Made by a program: the position numbers and the translations under genes | Assembly: GCA_944354085.1 (NCBI GenBank) | Contig: CALVPW010000059.1 | Coordinates: 1 to 13,640, forward strand | DNA length: 13,640 nt | Direction: 5' to 3' | Origin: an uncultured Clostridia bacterium | GTDB lineage: Bacteria > Bacillota > Clostridia > Christensenellales > Borkfalkiaceae | Shown here: piece after piece, positions 6,345-13,146 of the stretch | Layout: each line of letters begins with the position of its first letter | How positions within the stretch are numbered: position 1 is the first letter of the stretch | Notes under the pieces: generated by a model | The model's input: the letters and a program-made list of their open reading frames with translations, nothing else | Database searches by the model: none | What the model was told of the DNA's origin: nothing

Positions 6345-7009
6345 AGATTCGATATTTGGGGCACTCCTGTTTTATGTTGACAGAGAGTACCGGGACGACG
6401 ATCGTGACCGATCCCTATGGGGCGATCGGATTCAAGATGCCGCCCGTCAAGGCAGACGCCGTGACCGTCAGCCACGGGCACTTCGACCACGACAACGTGG
6501 GCGCGGTGAAAGGGATGAACGGCGGTGCGCCCGTCGTGTTCCGTGAAGAGGGCACGTACGAGATCGGCGGCGTCGACGTGACGGCGATCAAAAGCTATCA
6601 CGACGATGAGAACGGCGAGCGCCGCGGCGATAATTTGATCTTCAAGTTCCGCATGGACGGATTGGAGATCTGCCACCTCGGCGATCTGGGCGAGGAATGC
6701 TCGTCCGCGCTCATCGAGATGCTCCTTCCCGTGCACGTTCTGCTTGTTCCCGTGGGCGGGAATTACACCATCGACGCCGAGCAGGCAAAAGAATACGTCG
6801 ACCGCATCATGCCCGCCATCGTCATCCCCATGCATTATAAGACCAAGGGGCTGAATATCGATGTGGATAAGGTGGACGAATTCCTCGACAGGTTCGAGAG
6901 CGACGAGGTCGAGGAATGCGAGAGCGGCGAGATCGAGCTGTTCCGTGACGATATTTCGGAAGACAGTACCAAGATCATCGTCATGGAACGGAGCAAAGAA
7001 TGCGAATAG
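6341..7009 (+). CDS. UPF0173 metal-dependent hydrolase (metallo-beta-lactamase fold)
   Basis: A 222-residue protein of the UPF0173/COG2220 group of metallo-beta-lactamase-fold hydrolases. The N-terminus KIRYLGHSCF is typical. The metal-binding motif HGHFDH supplies His45, His47, Asp49 and His50; His87 (SYHDD), Asp115 (HLGDLG) and His165 (MHYKT) complete a two-metal site. The GGNYTIDAEQA segment (139-149) is characteristic of the family. All ligands are intact, so it should be active, but the physiological substrate is unknown. GGAGGAAGG at 6332-6340 precedes ATG 6341, which overlaps the stop of the DUF1934 gene. Its own stop (TAG) lies ten bases inside the next gene, so the operon is tightly coupled. 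A longer in-frame start at 6251 is rejected for lack of a ribosome site and of homology. Confidence 0.9.
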   Translation: MKIRYLGHSCFMLTESTGTTIVTDPYGAIGFKMPPVKADAVTVSHGHFDHDNVGAVKGMNGGAPVVFREEGTYEIGGVDVTAIKSYHDDENGERRGDNLIFKFRMDGLEICHLGDLGEECSSALIEMLLPVHVLLVPVGGNYTIDAEQAKEYVDRIMPAIVIPMHYKTKGLNIDVDKVDEFLDRFESDEVEECESGEIELFRDDISEDSTKIIVMERSKECE

Positions 7010-8319
7010 AGAGCTTGCAACAACGGTATCGGGAATATCTCGATACCCTTCCTTTATCTGTGCTCCGCATCCTCGGAAGGCAGGAGGGGGTCGGGCAGGT
7101 CTCGTCGGACAATAAAGGCGATCTGGTGGAAGCCATCGTCTCCGTACTGACGGGAGAGAAAAAGCCTGCGCCCCGTTCCAACCGCGGCGCGCGCCCCAAG
7201 CTGACCTTTCTCGATCCCGCCGTCCGTGCGCGCATCGAGGAGATCCGCCGCCAGGGCGAGGCGGCGCAGAGAGTGGTGCTCGAAGTGGGTTCGGGCGCGA
7301 CGCATCTCCCGCCCGACGCCGCCGTCACGACGGGGATCTTGGAGATCGAAGAGGGCGGATACGGCTTTTTGCGCGAAATGGGGCTGCGCGTATCGTCGGA
7401 AAACGACGTGTTCGTGCCCGCGCCGCTCATCCGCTCGCTCGGCTTGCGCGAGGGCGATCTGATCGCCTGTGCGCTCGGCTCGCTCGGGAAGGACGAGCAG
7501 CTTTCGGGCGCGGAGCTTTTGAGCGTCAACGGTCAGGCTGCGGGGCCGTATCACGGCAGGCCGCAGTTTTCTTCGCTGCACGCCGCGTATCCCGACGAAC
7601 AGATATGTCTTGCCGCGGACGGCGATCTTTCGCTGCGCGTCATCGATCTGTTCGCACCCGTGGGGAAAGGGCAGCGCGTGCTCCTCTATGCCCCGCCCGC
7701 AACGGGCAGGACGACGCTTTTGCGTACGATCGCCGCGGCGCTGCCTGCGGAGGAGGTCGTTCCCGTCGTGCTGCTTTTGGACGAGCGTCCCGAGGACGTG
7801 ACCGAATTCATGCACGGCGTCAAAAACGCGCATATCGTGTATACGTCCATCGACGAATGCGCGGAGGCGCACGTCAGAGCCGCGCGGTTGGTCGCAGAAC
7901 GCGCCAAACGCCTTGCGGAACTCGGACGGGACGTTGTCATCCTCCTCGATTCGCTCACCAAACTCGAACGCGCGTGCGCCGCTTCGGGGAAGACGTCCGA
8001 TCCCGTGCGGCAGTTTTTCGGGATGGCGCGCAAATGTACGGAGGGCGGCAGCATTGCAGTGATCGCCGCAGCCGACGAAAGCGGCGGGTATCTGCAGATG
8101 AGCAACGCCTGTATCGCGCTTTCCCCTGTGTGGGCGGAACGCGGGGTGTTCCCTGCGTTCGATCTTGCCCGCTGCGGTACGCGCCGCGCCGAACGGATGC
8201 TTGCGCCGCAGGCGCTCGCGGCGGCTTCCGCGCTCAGGCGGGAGGAGCTGCCCGCACTTTTACAACGTATGAAGGAGAGCGGTGACAATGCCGCGCTCAT
8301 CGCATCAATCAAAGGATAG
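7000..8319 (+). CDS. Degenerate Rho-like RNA-dependent ATPase (Rho family, altered P-loop, Q-loop and R-loop)
   Basis: A 439-residue protein with full Rho domain order. Residues 7-52 are a Rho_N helical bundle (TLPLSVLRILGR). Residues 109-178 are the cold-shock-like RNA-binding domain (TGILEIEEGGYGFLR, then NDVFVPAPLIRSLGLREGD). Residues 188-439 are the RecA-like motor. Conserved: LLLDERPEDVTE with catalytic Glu262, ILLDSLTK with Walker B Asp317, and CGTRR with the arginine finger (E. coli Arg366). Altered: Walker A reads APPATGRTT, so E. coli Lys181 is Ala234 and the essential Lys184 is Arg237. The stretch between SGK and FFG (Q-loop) is nine residues shorter than in E. coli. The R-loop core (DEVIYEEFKGTG in E. 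coli) is missing. E. coli Arg353 aligns with Gly382. It is thus a divergent paralog or specialised Rho, probably not a standard termination helicase. The ATG at 7000 has GGAG at 6990-6993. Confidence 0.85.
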   Translation: MRIESLQQRYREYLDTLPLSVLRILGRQEGVGQVSSDNKGDLVEAIVSVLTGEKKPAPRSNRGARPKLTFLDPAVRARIEEIRRQGEAAQRVVLEVGSGATHLPPDAAVTTGILEIEEGGYGFLREMGLRVSSENDVFVPAPLIRSLGLREGDLIACALGSLGKDEQLSGAELLSVNGQAAGPYHGRPQFSSLHAAYPDEQICLAADGDLSLRVIDLFAPVGKGQRVLLYAPPATGRTTLLRTIAAALPAEEVVPVVLLLDERPEDVTEFMHGVKNAHIVYTSIDECAEAHVRAARLVAERAKRLAELGRDVVILLDSLTKLERACAASGKTSDPVRQFFGMARKCTEGGSIAVIAAADESGGYLQMSNACIALSPVWAERGVFPAFDLARCGTRRAERMLAPQALAAASALRREELPALLQRMKESGDNAALIASIKG

Positions 8320-8323
8320 CTTT

Positions 8324-9271
8324 ATGGTCATCGGGATCGATCTGGGCGGGATGTCCGCCAAAGCCGCGCTTTTGAACGGAACGCGGTTGGAAGGGAAGTC
8401 GCGCGTCGTCACTTCTGCGCAAAACACGCCCGAACAAACGGCGATGGCGCTGGCGCAGCTCGCCGTCGAAACGGCGGAGAAGGCAGGCAAGAGCATGGCA
8501 GACGTGCAGGCGATCGGCATCGGTTCGCCCGGCGTGATCGACAGCGCGGACGGGAACGTCGTACTTTGGTCGAATTTTCATTGGGAAAATGTGCCGCTCG
8601 GCGCGCTCGTCGAAAAATACACGGGCAAAAAGACGTTCGTCCTCAACGACGCCAACGCCGCAGCGCTCGGCGAAGCCAAATTCGGCGCGAGCAAACAGTA
8701 TTCCGACAGCGTCCTGCTCACCTTGGGAACGGGGGTCGGCGGCGGTGTGATCGTCGGCGGCAAGCTCTTCGAAGGCTACCGCAGCGCGGGGACGGAACTC
8801 GGACACATGGTCATCGTCCGCGACGGAGAGCAGTGCACCTGCGGCAGGCGCGGCTGTTTCGAGCGGTATGCGTCGGCGCGGGCGCTCGTCCGCTACACGC
8901 AGGAGGAGATGACTTCCGAGCCGCAGAGCGCGCTCTGGAAGTACGCCGCGTCGCCCGAACGTGCGGACGGCAGGACGGTGTTTTCCGCCTTGCGCGAAGG
9001 GGACGCCGCCGCCAAACGCGTGCTCGGCCGCTATATCGCGGGGCTGGGCGAGGGCGTCGCCAACATCGTGAATATTTTCCGTCCGCAGGCTGTCGTTTTT
9101 GGCGGCGGGATCAGCGCGGAGGGGGAAACGCTCCTTGCGCCGCTGCGCGCATACGTGTACCCGCGGCTGTATGTTTCGGAAAAATACGTGCCGCTCGCAC
9201 TCAAATGCGCGGCGCTCGGCAACGATGCGGGGCTGTACGGCGCCGCCGCATACGCCTTTGAGCGGTTGTAA
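8324..9271 (+). CDS. ROK-family sugar kinase, probable glucokinase
   Basis: A 315-residue ROK kinase, most likely phosphorylating glucose with ATP in the cytoplasm. GIDLGGMSAKAALL (4-17) is the phosphate-binding start. VLNDANAAALGEAKFGA (106-122) carries the catalytic Asp109, and LGTGVGGGVI (134-143) is the second phosphate motif. TELGHMVI supplies Glu158 and His161. CTCGRRGCFE (171-180) is the ROK zinc motif with Cys171, Cys173 and Cys178. GGGISAEGETLL near the C-terminus is the adenosine-side loop. No N-terminal helix-turn-helix is present, so it is a kinase rather than a NagC/XylR-type repressor. The ATG at 8324 has AAAGGA at 8311-8316 and follows the Rho-like stop by four bases. An upstream GTG at 8282 is less likely. 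It is the last gene of the operon. Substrate could also be another hexose or amino sugar. Confidence 0.9.
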   Translation: MVIGIDLGGMSAKAALLNGTRLEGKSRVVTSAQNTPEQTAMALAQLAVETAEKAGKSMADVQAIGIGSPGVIDSADGNVVLWSNFHWENVPLGALVEKYTGKKTFVLNDANAAALGEAKFGASKQYSDSVLLTLGTGVGGGVIVGGKLFEGYRSAGTELGHMVIVRDGEQCTCGRRGCFERYASARALVRYTQEEMTSEPQSALWKYAASPERADGRTVFSALREGDAAAKRVLGRYIAGLGEGVANIVNIFRPQAVVFGGGISAEGETLLAPLRAYVYPRLYVSEKYVPLALKCAALGNDAGLYGAAAYAFERL

Positions 9272-9291
9272 GATATCTATATAGAATAAGG

Positions 9292-9322
9292 AAAGGCACT
9301 CCCGCACGGGAGCGCCTTTTTT
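9292..9322 (+). terminator. Intrinsic terminator of the DUF1934-to-ROK operon
   Basis: GGCACTCCCG (9295-9304), a CA loop and CGGGAGCGCC (9307-9316) form a nearly perfect GC-rich hairpin with one A-C mismatch, followed by six Ts (9317-9322). It starts 20 bases after the ROK stop. On the other strand only a broken T run follows, so it stops the convergent padR-like transcript less well. Confidence 0.92.
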
Positions 9323-9332
9323 GTCAGTTTCG

Positions 9333-11306
9333 TCAATCTTTTTTCGGACGTACTTGCAAGTAGTAGGTCACGCCGAACAGCACGACGCCGAAGAAGAAGA
9401 TAACGGGGATGATCACGAACGTGAGGAGCTGCGAAGATAGGGAAAGATCTGCGCGCGCCGTCAGGGCAACGATGAGCGTTACGATGACGAGCAGGATATA
9501 CGCGACGATGGTATTCAGCAGCACGGGTCCCGTCCTTCTGAGCGCGCGTTCGCCGTAGTGGTTGGCATAGGCAAGTCCCGTCACGAGCAGGACAGCGAGC
9601 CCGACGCACCAGATGAAGTAGGGGTAGAAGACGGGAAGTCCCGCCGAGGACTGCACGCCGAGTACGACGCTTCCGAGCACGACGCAGAAGATAAAGGTGA
9701 CGATGCCGCACAAAAAGAGCGCTTTTCCTTTATGGACGATGCTCTCCGAGAGGTCGGCGGCATGGCGCATCTTTCCGCCTGCCGTGCGGATGGTGATCCC
9801 GTCCTGCGCGGCGCGCGATTCAAGGTCTGCAAAGTCGATCCCGTCGAGCGGGCGCGCCCTGTCTTCCGTGGGACGCTCCGCCTCTTGCGAGACGGCGTTT
9901 TGATACATGCGGTGGACGACGGAGCGATAATCCTCCGTCTCCGCGGCGGGCGCGGGCGCCTCTTCGGCATGCGGCGGGGTGAAATAGGTATAGTCGTGCG
10001 ATTCCTCCTCGGGAGGAGGCGCGTTGACAAGGTCGAGATAGTTGCGGTGGAGGAGCTGCTTTTCGCGCTGGCGGAAGAGTTCTTCCTGTTCGGCGCGGAT
10101 GCGCGTTTCCTGTTCTTTGAGCTCGTTTTCGTATTGCGCCTGCGCTGCGGCGAGCGCCACGTCGCTGCGGCGGCGTTCCTCGGCAAGCTGCTCTTCGGCG
10201 ATGCGTTTGTATTCGCTCACGCGCTCGTCGGAAAGTCTCCGTTCGGCAAGCAACTGCGTTTCGGCGTCCTGTTTGGCTGCGGCAAGCGCCTCTTCGTGCA
10301 AACGGCGCTCTTCGGCAAGCGTATCTTCCGAGCGTTTTTGCGCCTCTTCCAGCCGTTCGCCGTACAGGCGGCGCTCGGTCTCCAACAGCTCCTGCTGTTC
10401 TCTGAGCGCCGTCTCGGAGCGGCTTTCCGATTGCGCGCGCGCCTCTTCGCGGGCGTTGAGCGTATCGAGTTCTTGTTTGGCTTCGTCGAGCGCCTGCTTT
10501 GCCTCTTCGAGTTCTTGCGTGAGCGTTTGGATGCGCGTTTCGAACGCCTGCGTCTCCTGTATGCGGGCGGCGTCCTCGGCATGTTCTCGGATCGTGAGCT
10601 GCGCGCGGAGCGCTTCGAGTGCGGCGCGCTTTTCTTCGAGCGTGCGTTCGCGGGCGGCGATCTCCTGTTCGCGCCAATCGCGTTCGCGCAGGAGCGCGTC
10701 GTTGCGGGAACGCACTTCTTCTTCGAAACGCGCGGTCGCCTCGTTGAGCTTCGCACGTTCGGCGGCGAGCGCTTCCTCGAGTTTTTTGTAGTCTTCGCTG
10801 TCGTCGAAGGCGGGCTCAAAATCCAGCTCGTCGTCCTCGCCCTCGCCGCGCGGTACGCGGGACGTGGTGTCGCGCAGGACGCGCATGTTGACTGCGGTGG
10901 GGGCGGGATTGGAAAAATCGAAATCCTTATCGGAGATGAGGCTGTCGATGACGGTGCGCGAATATTCCCATTCCGACTGATTTTGTTCGGAAACGAGCTT
11001 GCCCGCTTCGGTCAGCGAAAAGTATTTGCGCCGTCCGCCGCTCACGGAACCGCCCCAATAAGAGGTCACGTAACCGTCCTTTTCCAGGCGCTTCAAGGCG
11101 CTGTACAAAGAGGGCTGTTTGAGGGAATACTGCCCGTGGCTCTTGCGTTCGATCTCGGCAATGATCTCGTAACCGTATTTATCGCCGTCGTACAGCGACC
11201 GCAGGATGATGGTATTGATGTGGCCGCGGATGAGATCGGAACTCACCGATTTTTCCGATTTTTCTTCTTCGGATGCGTCGCGTTCCGTGGCTTCGGTCTC
11301 TTGCAT
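9333..11306 (-). CDS. Membrane-tethered PadR-family regulator: winged helix, long coiled coil and four transmembrane helices
   Basis: A 657-residue protein of unusual build. Residues 24-105 are a PadR winged helix (LIRGHINTIILRSLYDGDKYGYEI, QPSLYSALKRLEKDGYV, GGRRKYFSLTEAGK). Residues 170-425 are a Glu/Ala/Arg/Gln-rich coiled coil with a 22-residue repeat. A proline- and acid-rich linker follows (428-520). Four hydrophobic helices come last: about 528-551, 558-580, 594-617 and 626-650, with a basic tail RPKK. An even helix number and basic flanks place both ends in the cytoplasm, so the DNA-binding domain can reach the chromosome while anchored. Ordinary PadR proteins have 100-200 residues and no membrane part. 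The start is ATG 11306, not GTG 11315, because the ribosome site GGAGG (11320-11316) overlaps that GTG and sits eight bases from the ATG. It has its own consensus promoter and a palindromic site upstream. Target and signal are unknown. Confidence 0.85.
   Translation of the reverse strand: MQETEATERDASEEEKSEKSVSSDLIRGHINTIILRSLYDGDKYGYEIIAEIERKSHGQYSLKQPSLYSALKRLEKDGYVTSYWGGSVSGGRRKYFSLTEAGKLVSEQNQSEWEYSRTVIDSLISDKDFDFSNPAPTAVNMRVLRDTTSRVPRGEGEDDELDFEPAFDDSEDYKKLEEALAAERAKLNEATARFEEEVRSRNDALLRERDWREQEIAARERTLEEKRAALEALRAQLTIREHAEDAARIQETQAFETRIQTLTQELEEAKQALDEAKQELDTLNAREEARAQSESRSETALREQQELLETERRLYGERLEEAQKRSEDTLAEERRLHEEALAAAKQDAETQLLAERRLSDERVSEYKRIAEEQLAEERRRSDVALAAAQAQYENELKEQETRIRAEQEELFRQREKQLLHRNYLDLVNAPPPEEESHDYTYFTPPHAEEAPAPAAETEDYRSVVHRMYQNAVSQEAERPTEDRARPLDGIDFADLESRAAQDGITIRTAGGKMRHAADLSESIVHKGKALFLCGIVTFIFCVVLGSVVLGVQSSAGLPVFYPYFIWCVGLAVLLVTGLAYANHYGERALRRTGPVLLNTIVAYILLVIVTLIVALTARADLSLSSQLLTFVIIPVIFFFGVVLFGVTYYLQVRPKKD
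10119..10382 (-). repeat. Four 66-bp (22-residue) tandem repeats in the coiled coil
   Basis: Within the padR-like protein, residues 309-396 hold four units beginning ETERRL, AEERRL, LAERRL and AEERRR. The Arg-Arg pairs fall at residues 312, 334, 356 and 378, exactly 22 apart. Each unit carries a following E/D-x-[AVL]-[LV]-[AE] segment. The DNA echoes this with recurring TTCGGCAAGC-like stretches. A 22-residue period equals two hendecads, suggesting a uniform rod. Confidence 0.75.
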
Positions 11307-11315
11307 ACGGGTCAC

Positions 11316-11320
11316 CTCCG
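11316..11320 (-). promoter_or_regulatory. Ribosome binding site that decides the start of the padR-like gene
   Basis: GGAGG on the minus strand (11320-11316) continues as TGACCCGT and then ATG. The GTG at 11315 overlaps the site and is too close to be used, so the ATG at 11306 is chosen. Confidence 0.85.
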
Positions 11321-11335
11321 TTTTATTTCTTCAAC

Positions 11336-11364
11336 ATTATACAATATTTGCCGAAATTTGTCAA
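11336..11364 (-). promoter_or_regulatory. Consensus sigma-A promoter of the padR-like gene
   Basis: Read on the minus strand, TTGACA (11364-11359) and TATAAT (11341-11336) are 17 bases apart, a full consensus match. A/T tracts upstream (11391-11425) could act as an UP element. The palindromic site B lies directly upstream of the -35 box. Confidence 0.9.
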
Positions 11365-11368
11365 TAGG

Positions 11369-11391
11369 CAAAGTACTATGTCAGACATAAT
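11369..11391. promoter_or_regulatory. Candidate operator in the padR/ykvI intergenic region (site B)
   Basis: CAAAGTACTATG (11369-11380), TCAGA, then CATAAT (11386-11391) matches site A upstream of tyrA at 18 of 23 positions with identical spacing. It also contains the 13-bp inverted repeat TATGTC-A-GACATA (11377-11389), which includes ATGT...ACAT half-sites like those reported for PadR operators. It sits just upstream of the padR-like -35 box, suiting autoregulation, and reads rightward toward the YkvI-like gene in the same orientation as site A reads toward tyrA. Confidence 0.5.
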
Positions 11392-11403
11392 TTTGAAATT
11401 TTT

Positions 11404-11432
11404 TTGTTTTTTCGTCTTTTTTGCAAGATAAT
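11404..11432 (+). promoter_or_regulatory. Possible weak promoter of the YkvI-like gene
   Basis: TTGTTT (11404-11409) and GATAAT (11427-11432) are 17 bases apart, in a T-rich stretch. The ATG at 11449 is 16 bases downstream of the -10 box, with only AAAGAG as a weak ribosome site. The CATAAT of site B at 11386-11391 is an alternative -10. Confidence 0.4.
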
Positions 11433-11448
11433 GGCATAAAAAAGAGAA

Positions 11449-12774
11449 ATGGACACGGCGAAGACGGTGTGCGTGCTCGTCGGAACGAGCATCGGAGCGG
11501 GTTTTTTGACGGGCGCGGAGCTCGTCCGTTTTTTCGCGGAAGGGTATCTTTGGGGGCTGGCGCTCGCCTGCGCGCTGTACGGCGCGGGCTGCGCCTTTTT
11601 TTTGCGGGAAGGCAGGCGGCACGGCGGGTACGAGGGGGCGCTTTGCCATCGCTTCGGCAAAGGCGCGGGCAAAGTGCGGGCGCTCTTTTTGTGTATCGGG
11701 TTCGTGCCGTGTGCGGGGATGCTCGCGGGGATCGACGCGCTCTTTCCCGCCGCCGCGCCTTTTGCTTCGCTTATCGGGCTCCTTTTGCTCGTCCCCGTGA
11801 TCGTCTGCGGGATGCGGGGCGTTGGCATCTTGAACGCCTGTATCGTCCCGCCCGTGCTTGCGTATATTTTTTTGCGGGCGGGCGCGCCCGCGGCATGCGA
11901 TCGGCTTACGGCGGGCGGCGCTTTGGATGCGCTTTTGTATGCGGGGATGGGGCTCGCCTTTGCCGTGCCCGTCCTGATAGAGACGGGGAGAAGCACGCGT
12001 TTCCCCGCGGCAGCCGCCGCGGGATCGGCGCTTGTCGTATTTTTGAGCGGAGCCGCCGTCATGAGCGCCGTTCTGCGGGCGGGCACGCAGCATGCGCGGT
12101 TTCCTTTTTTGGAAGCCGCTGGGGACGGTTTGTTTTTTGCGGCGGCTGCGGGCGCGGTGCTCACCTCGCTCGCGGCTTCGTTGTATCCGCTGCTCTCCGC
12201 CTGCGCGCGTCTCGGCGGCGCAAAAAAATACGCCGCGGCAGCAGGCGTGCTGCTCGCGGCGTTCGCGCTCTCCCGCATGGGGCTCGAAGGGGTGATCGCA
12301 TGGCTGTATCCCGCCGTCGGCGTGTTCGGGGCGGCGTTTTCAGCGTTCTGCGTCTTTGACGAGTACTTTTTCGAGAAGGACGACCAAAAAGTACATGCCC
12401 GCGGCAAGCACGCACAGCAAAAAGGTGGCGCTCATCACAAGATCGAGCTTGAACACCTGCCCGCCGTATACGATCAGATAGCCGAGCCCCGCGCGGGAAA
12501 CGATGTATTCGCCCATGATGGATCCGATCCACGCCATCCCCACGTTGATCTTGAGCATGGCGATCACCGAAGGATAGGAGGCGGGCAGCACGAGTTTGCG
12601 CAGGATCTGCCATTTGTTCGCGCCCATCGAACGCATCAGGAGCAGCTTATTCTCGTCCGTGCCGATGAAGGCGGAGAGCATGTGCATGATGGCGACGATG
12701 AGCCCGACGAGCACGGTCATAAAGACGATGGCTTCGCTGCCCGTGCCGAACCAGACGATGATCAGCGGCCCTAA
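11449..12774 (+). CDS. YkvI-like integral membrane protein with an antisense-encoded C-terminal extension
   Basis: The first 305 or so residues form a multi-helix membrane protein. VGTSIGAGFLTGAELVRFF (11-29) matches the GAGFxSGxE...FF start of the YkvI (COG3949) family, which resembles LeuT-fold transporters; the substrate is unknown. The last hydrophobic helix, GVIAWLYPAVGVFGAAFSAFCV, ends near residue 302 (about base 12354). After that the frame does not stop. It continues for about 138 codons antisense to the ABC permease, giving a hydrophilic His/Asp/Glu/Arg-rich tail to the TGA-less region ending at 12774. The permease stop (12340-12342) already lies inside the membrane part, so the genes overlap tail to tail by 435 bases in codon-aligned register. 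B. subtilis YkvI is about 350 residues, so the core may have lost its natural end. No terminator is present. Confidence 0.7.
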   Translation: MDTAKTVCVLVGTSIGAGFLTGAELVRFFAEGYLWGLALACALYGAGCAFFLREGRRHGGYEGALCHRFGKGAGKVRALFLCIGFVPCAGMLAGIDALFPAAAPFASLIGLLLLVPVIVCGMRGVGILNACIVPPVLAYIFLRAGAPAACDRLTAGGALDALLYAGMGLAFAVPVLIETGRSTRFPAAAAAGSALVVFLSGAAVMSAVLRAGTQHARFPFLEAAGDGLFFAAAAGAVLTSLAASLYPLLSACARLGGAKKYAAAAGVLLAAFALSRMGLEGVIAWLYPAVGVFGAAFSAFCVFDEYFFEKDDQKVHARGKHAQQKGGAHHKIELEHLPAVYDQIAEPRAGNDVFAHDGSDPRHPHVDLEHGDHRRIGGGQHEFAQDLPFVRAHRTHQEQLILVRADEGGEHVHDGDDEPDEHGHKDDGFAARAEPDDDQRP

Positions 12775-13146
12775 CGCGATCTTGGGAAGGGCGTTGATGA
12801 CGACGATGTACGGTTCGAGCACCTTGCGGAGGCGTTCGCTCCACCAAAGGAGGAGCGCGACGCAAAAACCGAGCACGACGGCGATCGCAAAGCCCGCGAG
12901 CGTCTCCCACAGCGTCACGCCGATATGATAAAAGAGGGTGCCGTCACGGTACAGCGATGCGATGGTCGTACCGATGCGGGAGGGGGAACTCATCAAAAAG
13001 GGATCCACCCAGCCGAGGGCGGTCACGAGTTCCCACGCTCCGAGGAGCAGGACGAGCACGCTAAGGCGCAGGATCCAAACAAGGGCGAGTTCGCGCCTGC
13101 GCTTTTGCAAAAAGCTGAGATGTTCTTTGGAGCAGACGTTTTTCAT
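12340..13146 (-). CDS. ABC transporter permease, NitT/TauT (SsuC/TauC-like) family
   Basis: A 268-residue inner-membrane permease of the nitrate/sulfonate/taurine-type importers. It has about six hydrophobic helices, the first at 22-42 (ALVWILRLSVLVLLLGAWEL) and the last near 240-258. The family's SPSRI element (54-58) follows helix 1. The cytoplasmic coupling (EAA-type) loop lies at 171-200 (MRSMGANKWQILRKLVLPAS...). The end MYFLVVLLEKVLVK is the normal family terminus, so the protein is complete. The ATG at 13146 overlaps the ATPase TGA in ATGA (13143-13146), with GGAGG ten bases upstream. A longer upstream start at 13377 is rejected because it translates the ATPase in the wrong frame. The solute-binding protein is not in the window, so the substrate (sulfonate, nitrate, pyrimidine or other) cannot be named. 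The 3' end is overlapped by the convergent YkvI-like frame. Confidence 0.9.
   Translation of the reverse strand: MKNVCSKEHLSFLQKRRRELALVWILRLSVLVLLLGAWELVTALGWVDPFLMSSPSRIGTTIASLYRDGTLFYHIGVTLWETLAGFAIAVVLGFCVALLLWWSERLRKVLEPYIVVINALPKIALGPLIIVWFGTGSEAIVFMTVLVGLIVAIMHMLSAFIGTDENKLLLMRSMGANKWQILRKLVLPASYPSVIAMLKINVGMAWIGSIMGEYIVSRAGLGYLIVYGGQVFKLDLVMSATFLLCVLAAGMYFLVVLLEKVLVKDAER

Noticed and set aside
8282..8323. GTG start adding 14 residues to the ROK kinase.
   Set aside because: The ROK fold begins at MVIGIDLGG, and AAAGGA is correctly spaced only for the ATG at 8324.
9351..9362. Palindrome TACTTGCAAGTA.
   Set aside because: It lies inside the padR-like coding sequence (Y-Y-L-Q-V) and shows no link to a promoter.
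9558..11390. 610-codon frame on the + strand opposite the padR-like gene.
   Set aside because: It is the antisense of a Glu/Ala/Arg-rich coiled coil, where GC-biased codons rarely give stops. It has no ribosome site or domain, and it crosses the padR promoter.
12363..12394. 9-bp inverted repeat GTACTTTTT...AAAAAGTAC with a 14-base loop near the convergent ends.
   Set aside because: The stem is A/T-rich, no U-tract follows, and it lies in permease coding sequence, so it is a poor terminator and may be chance.
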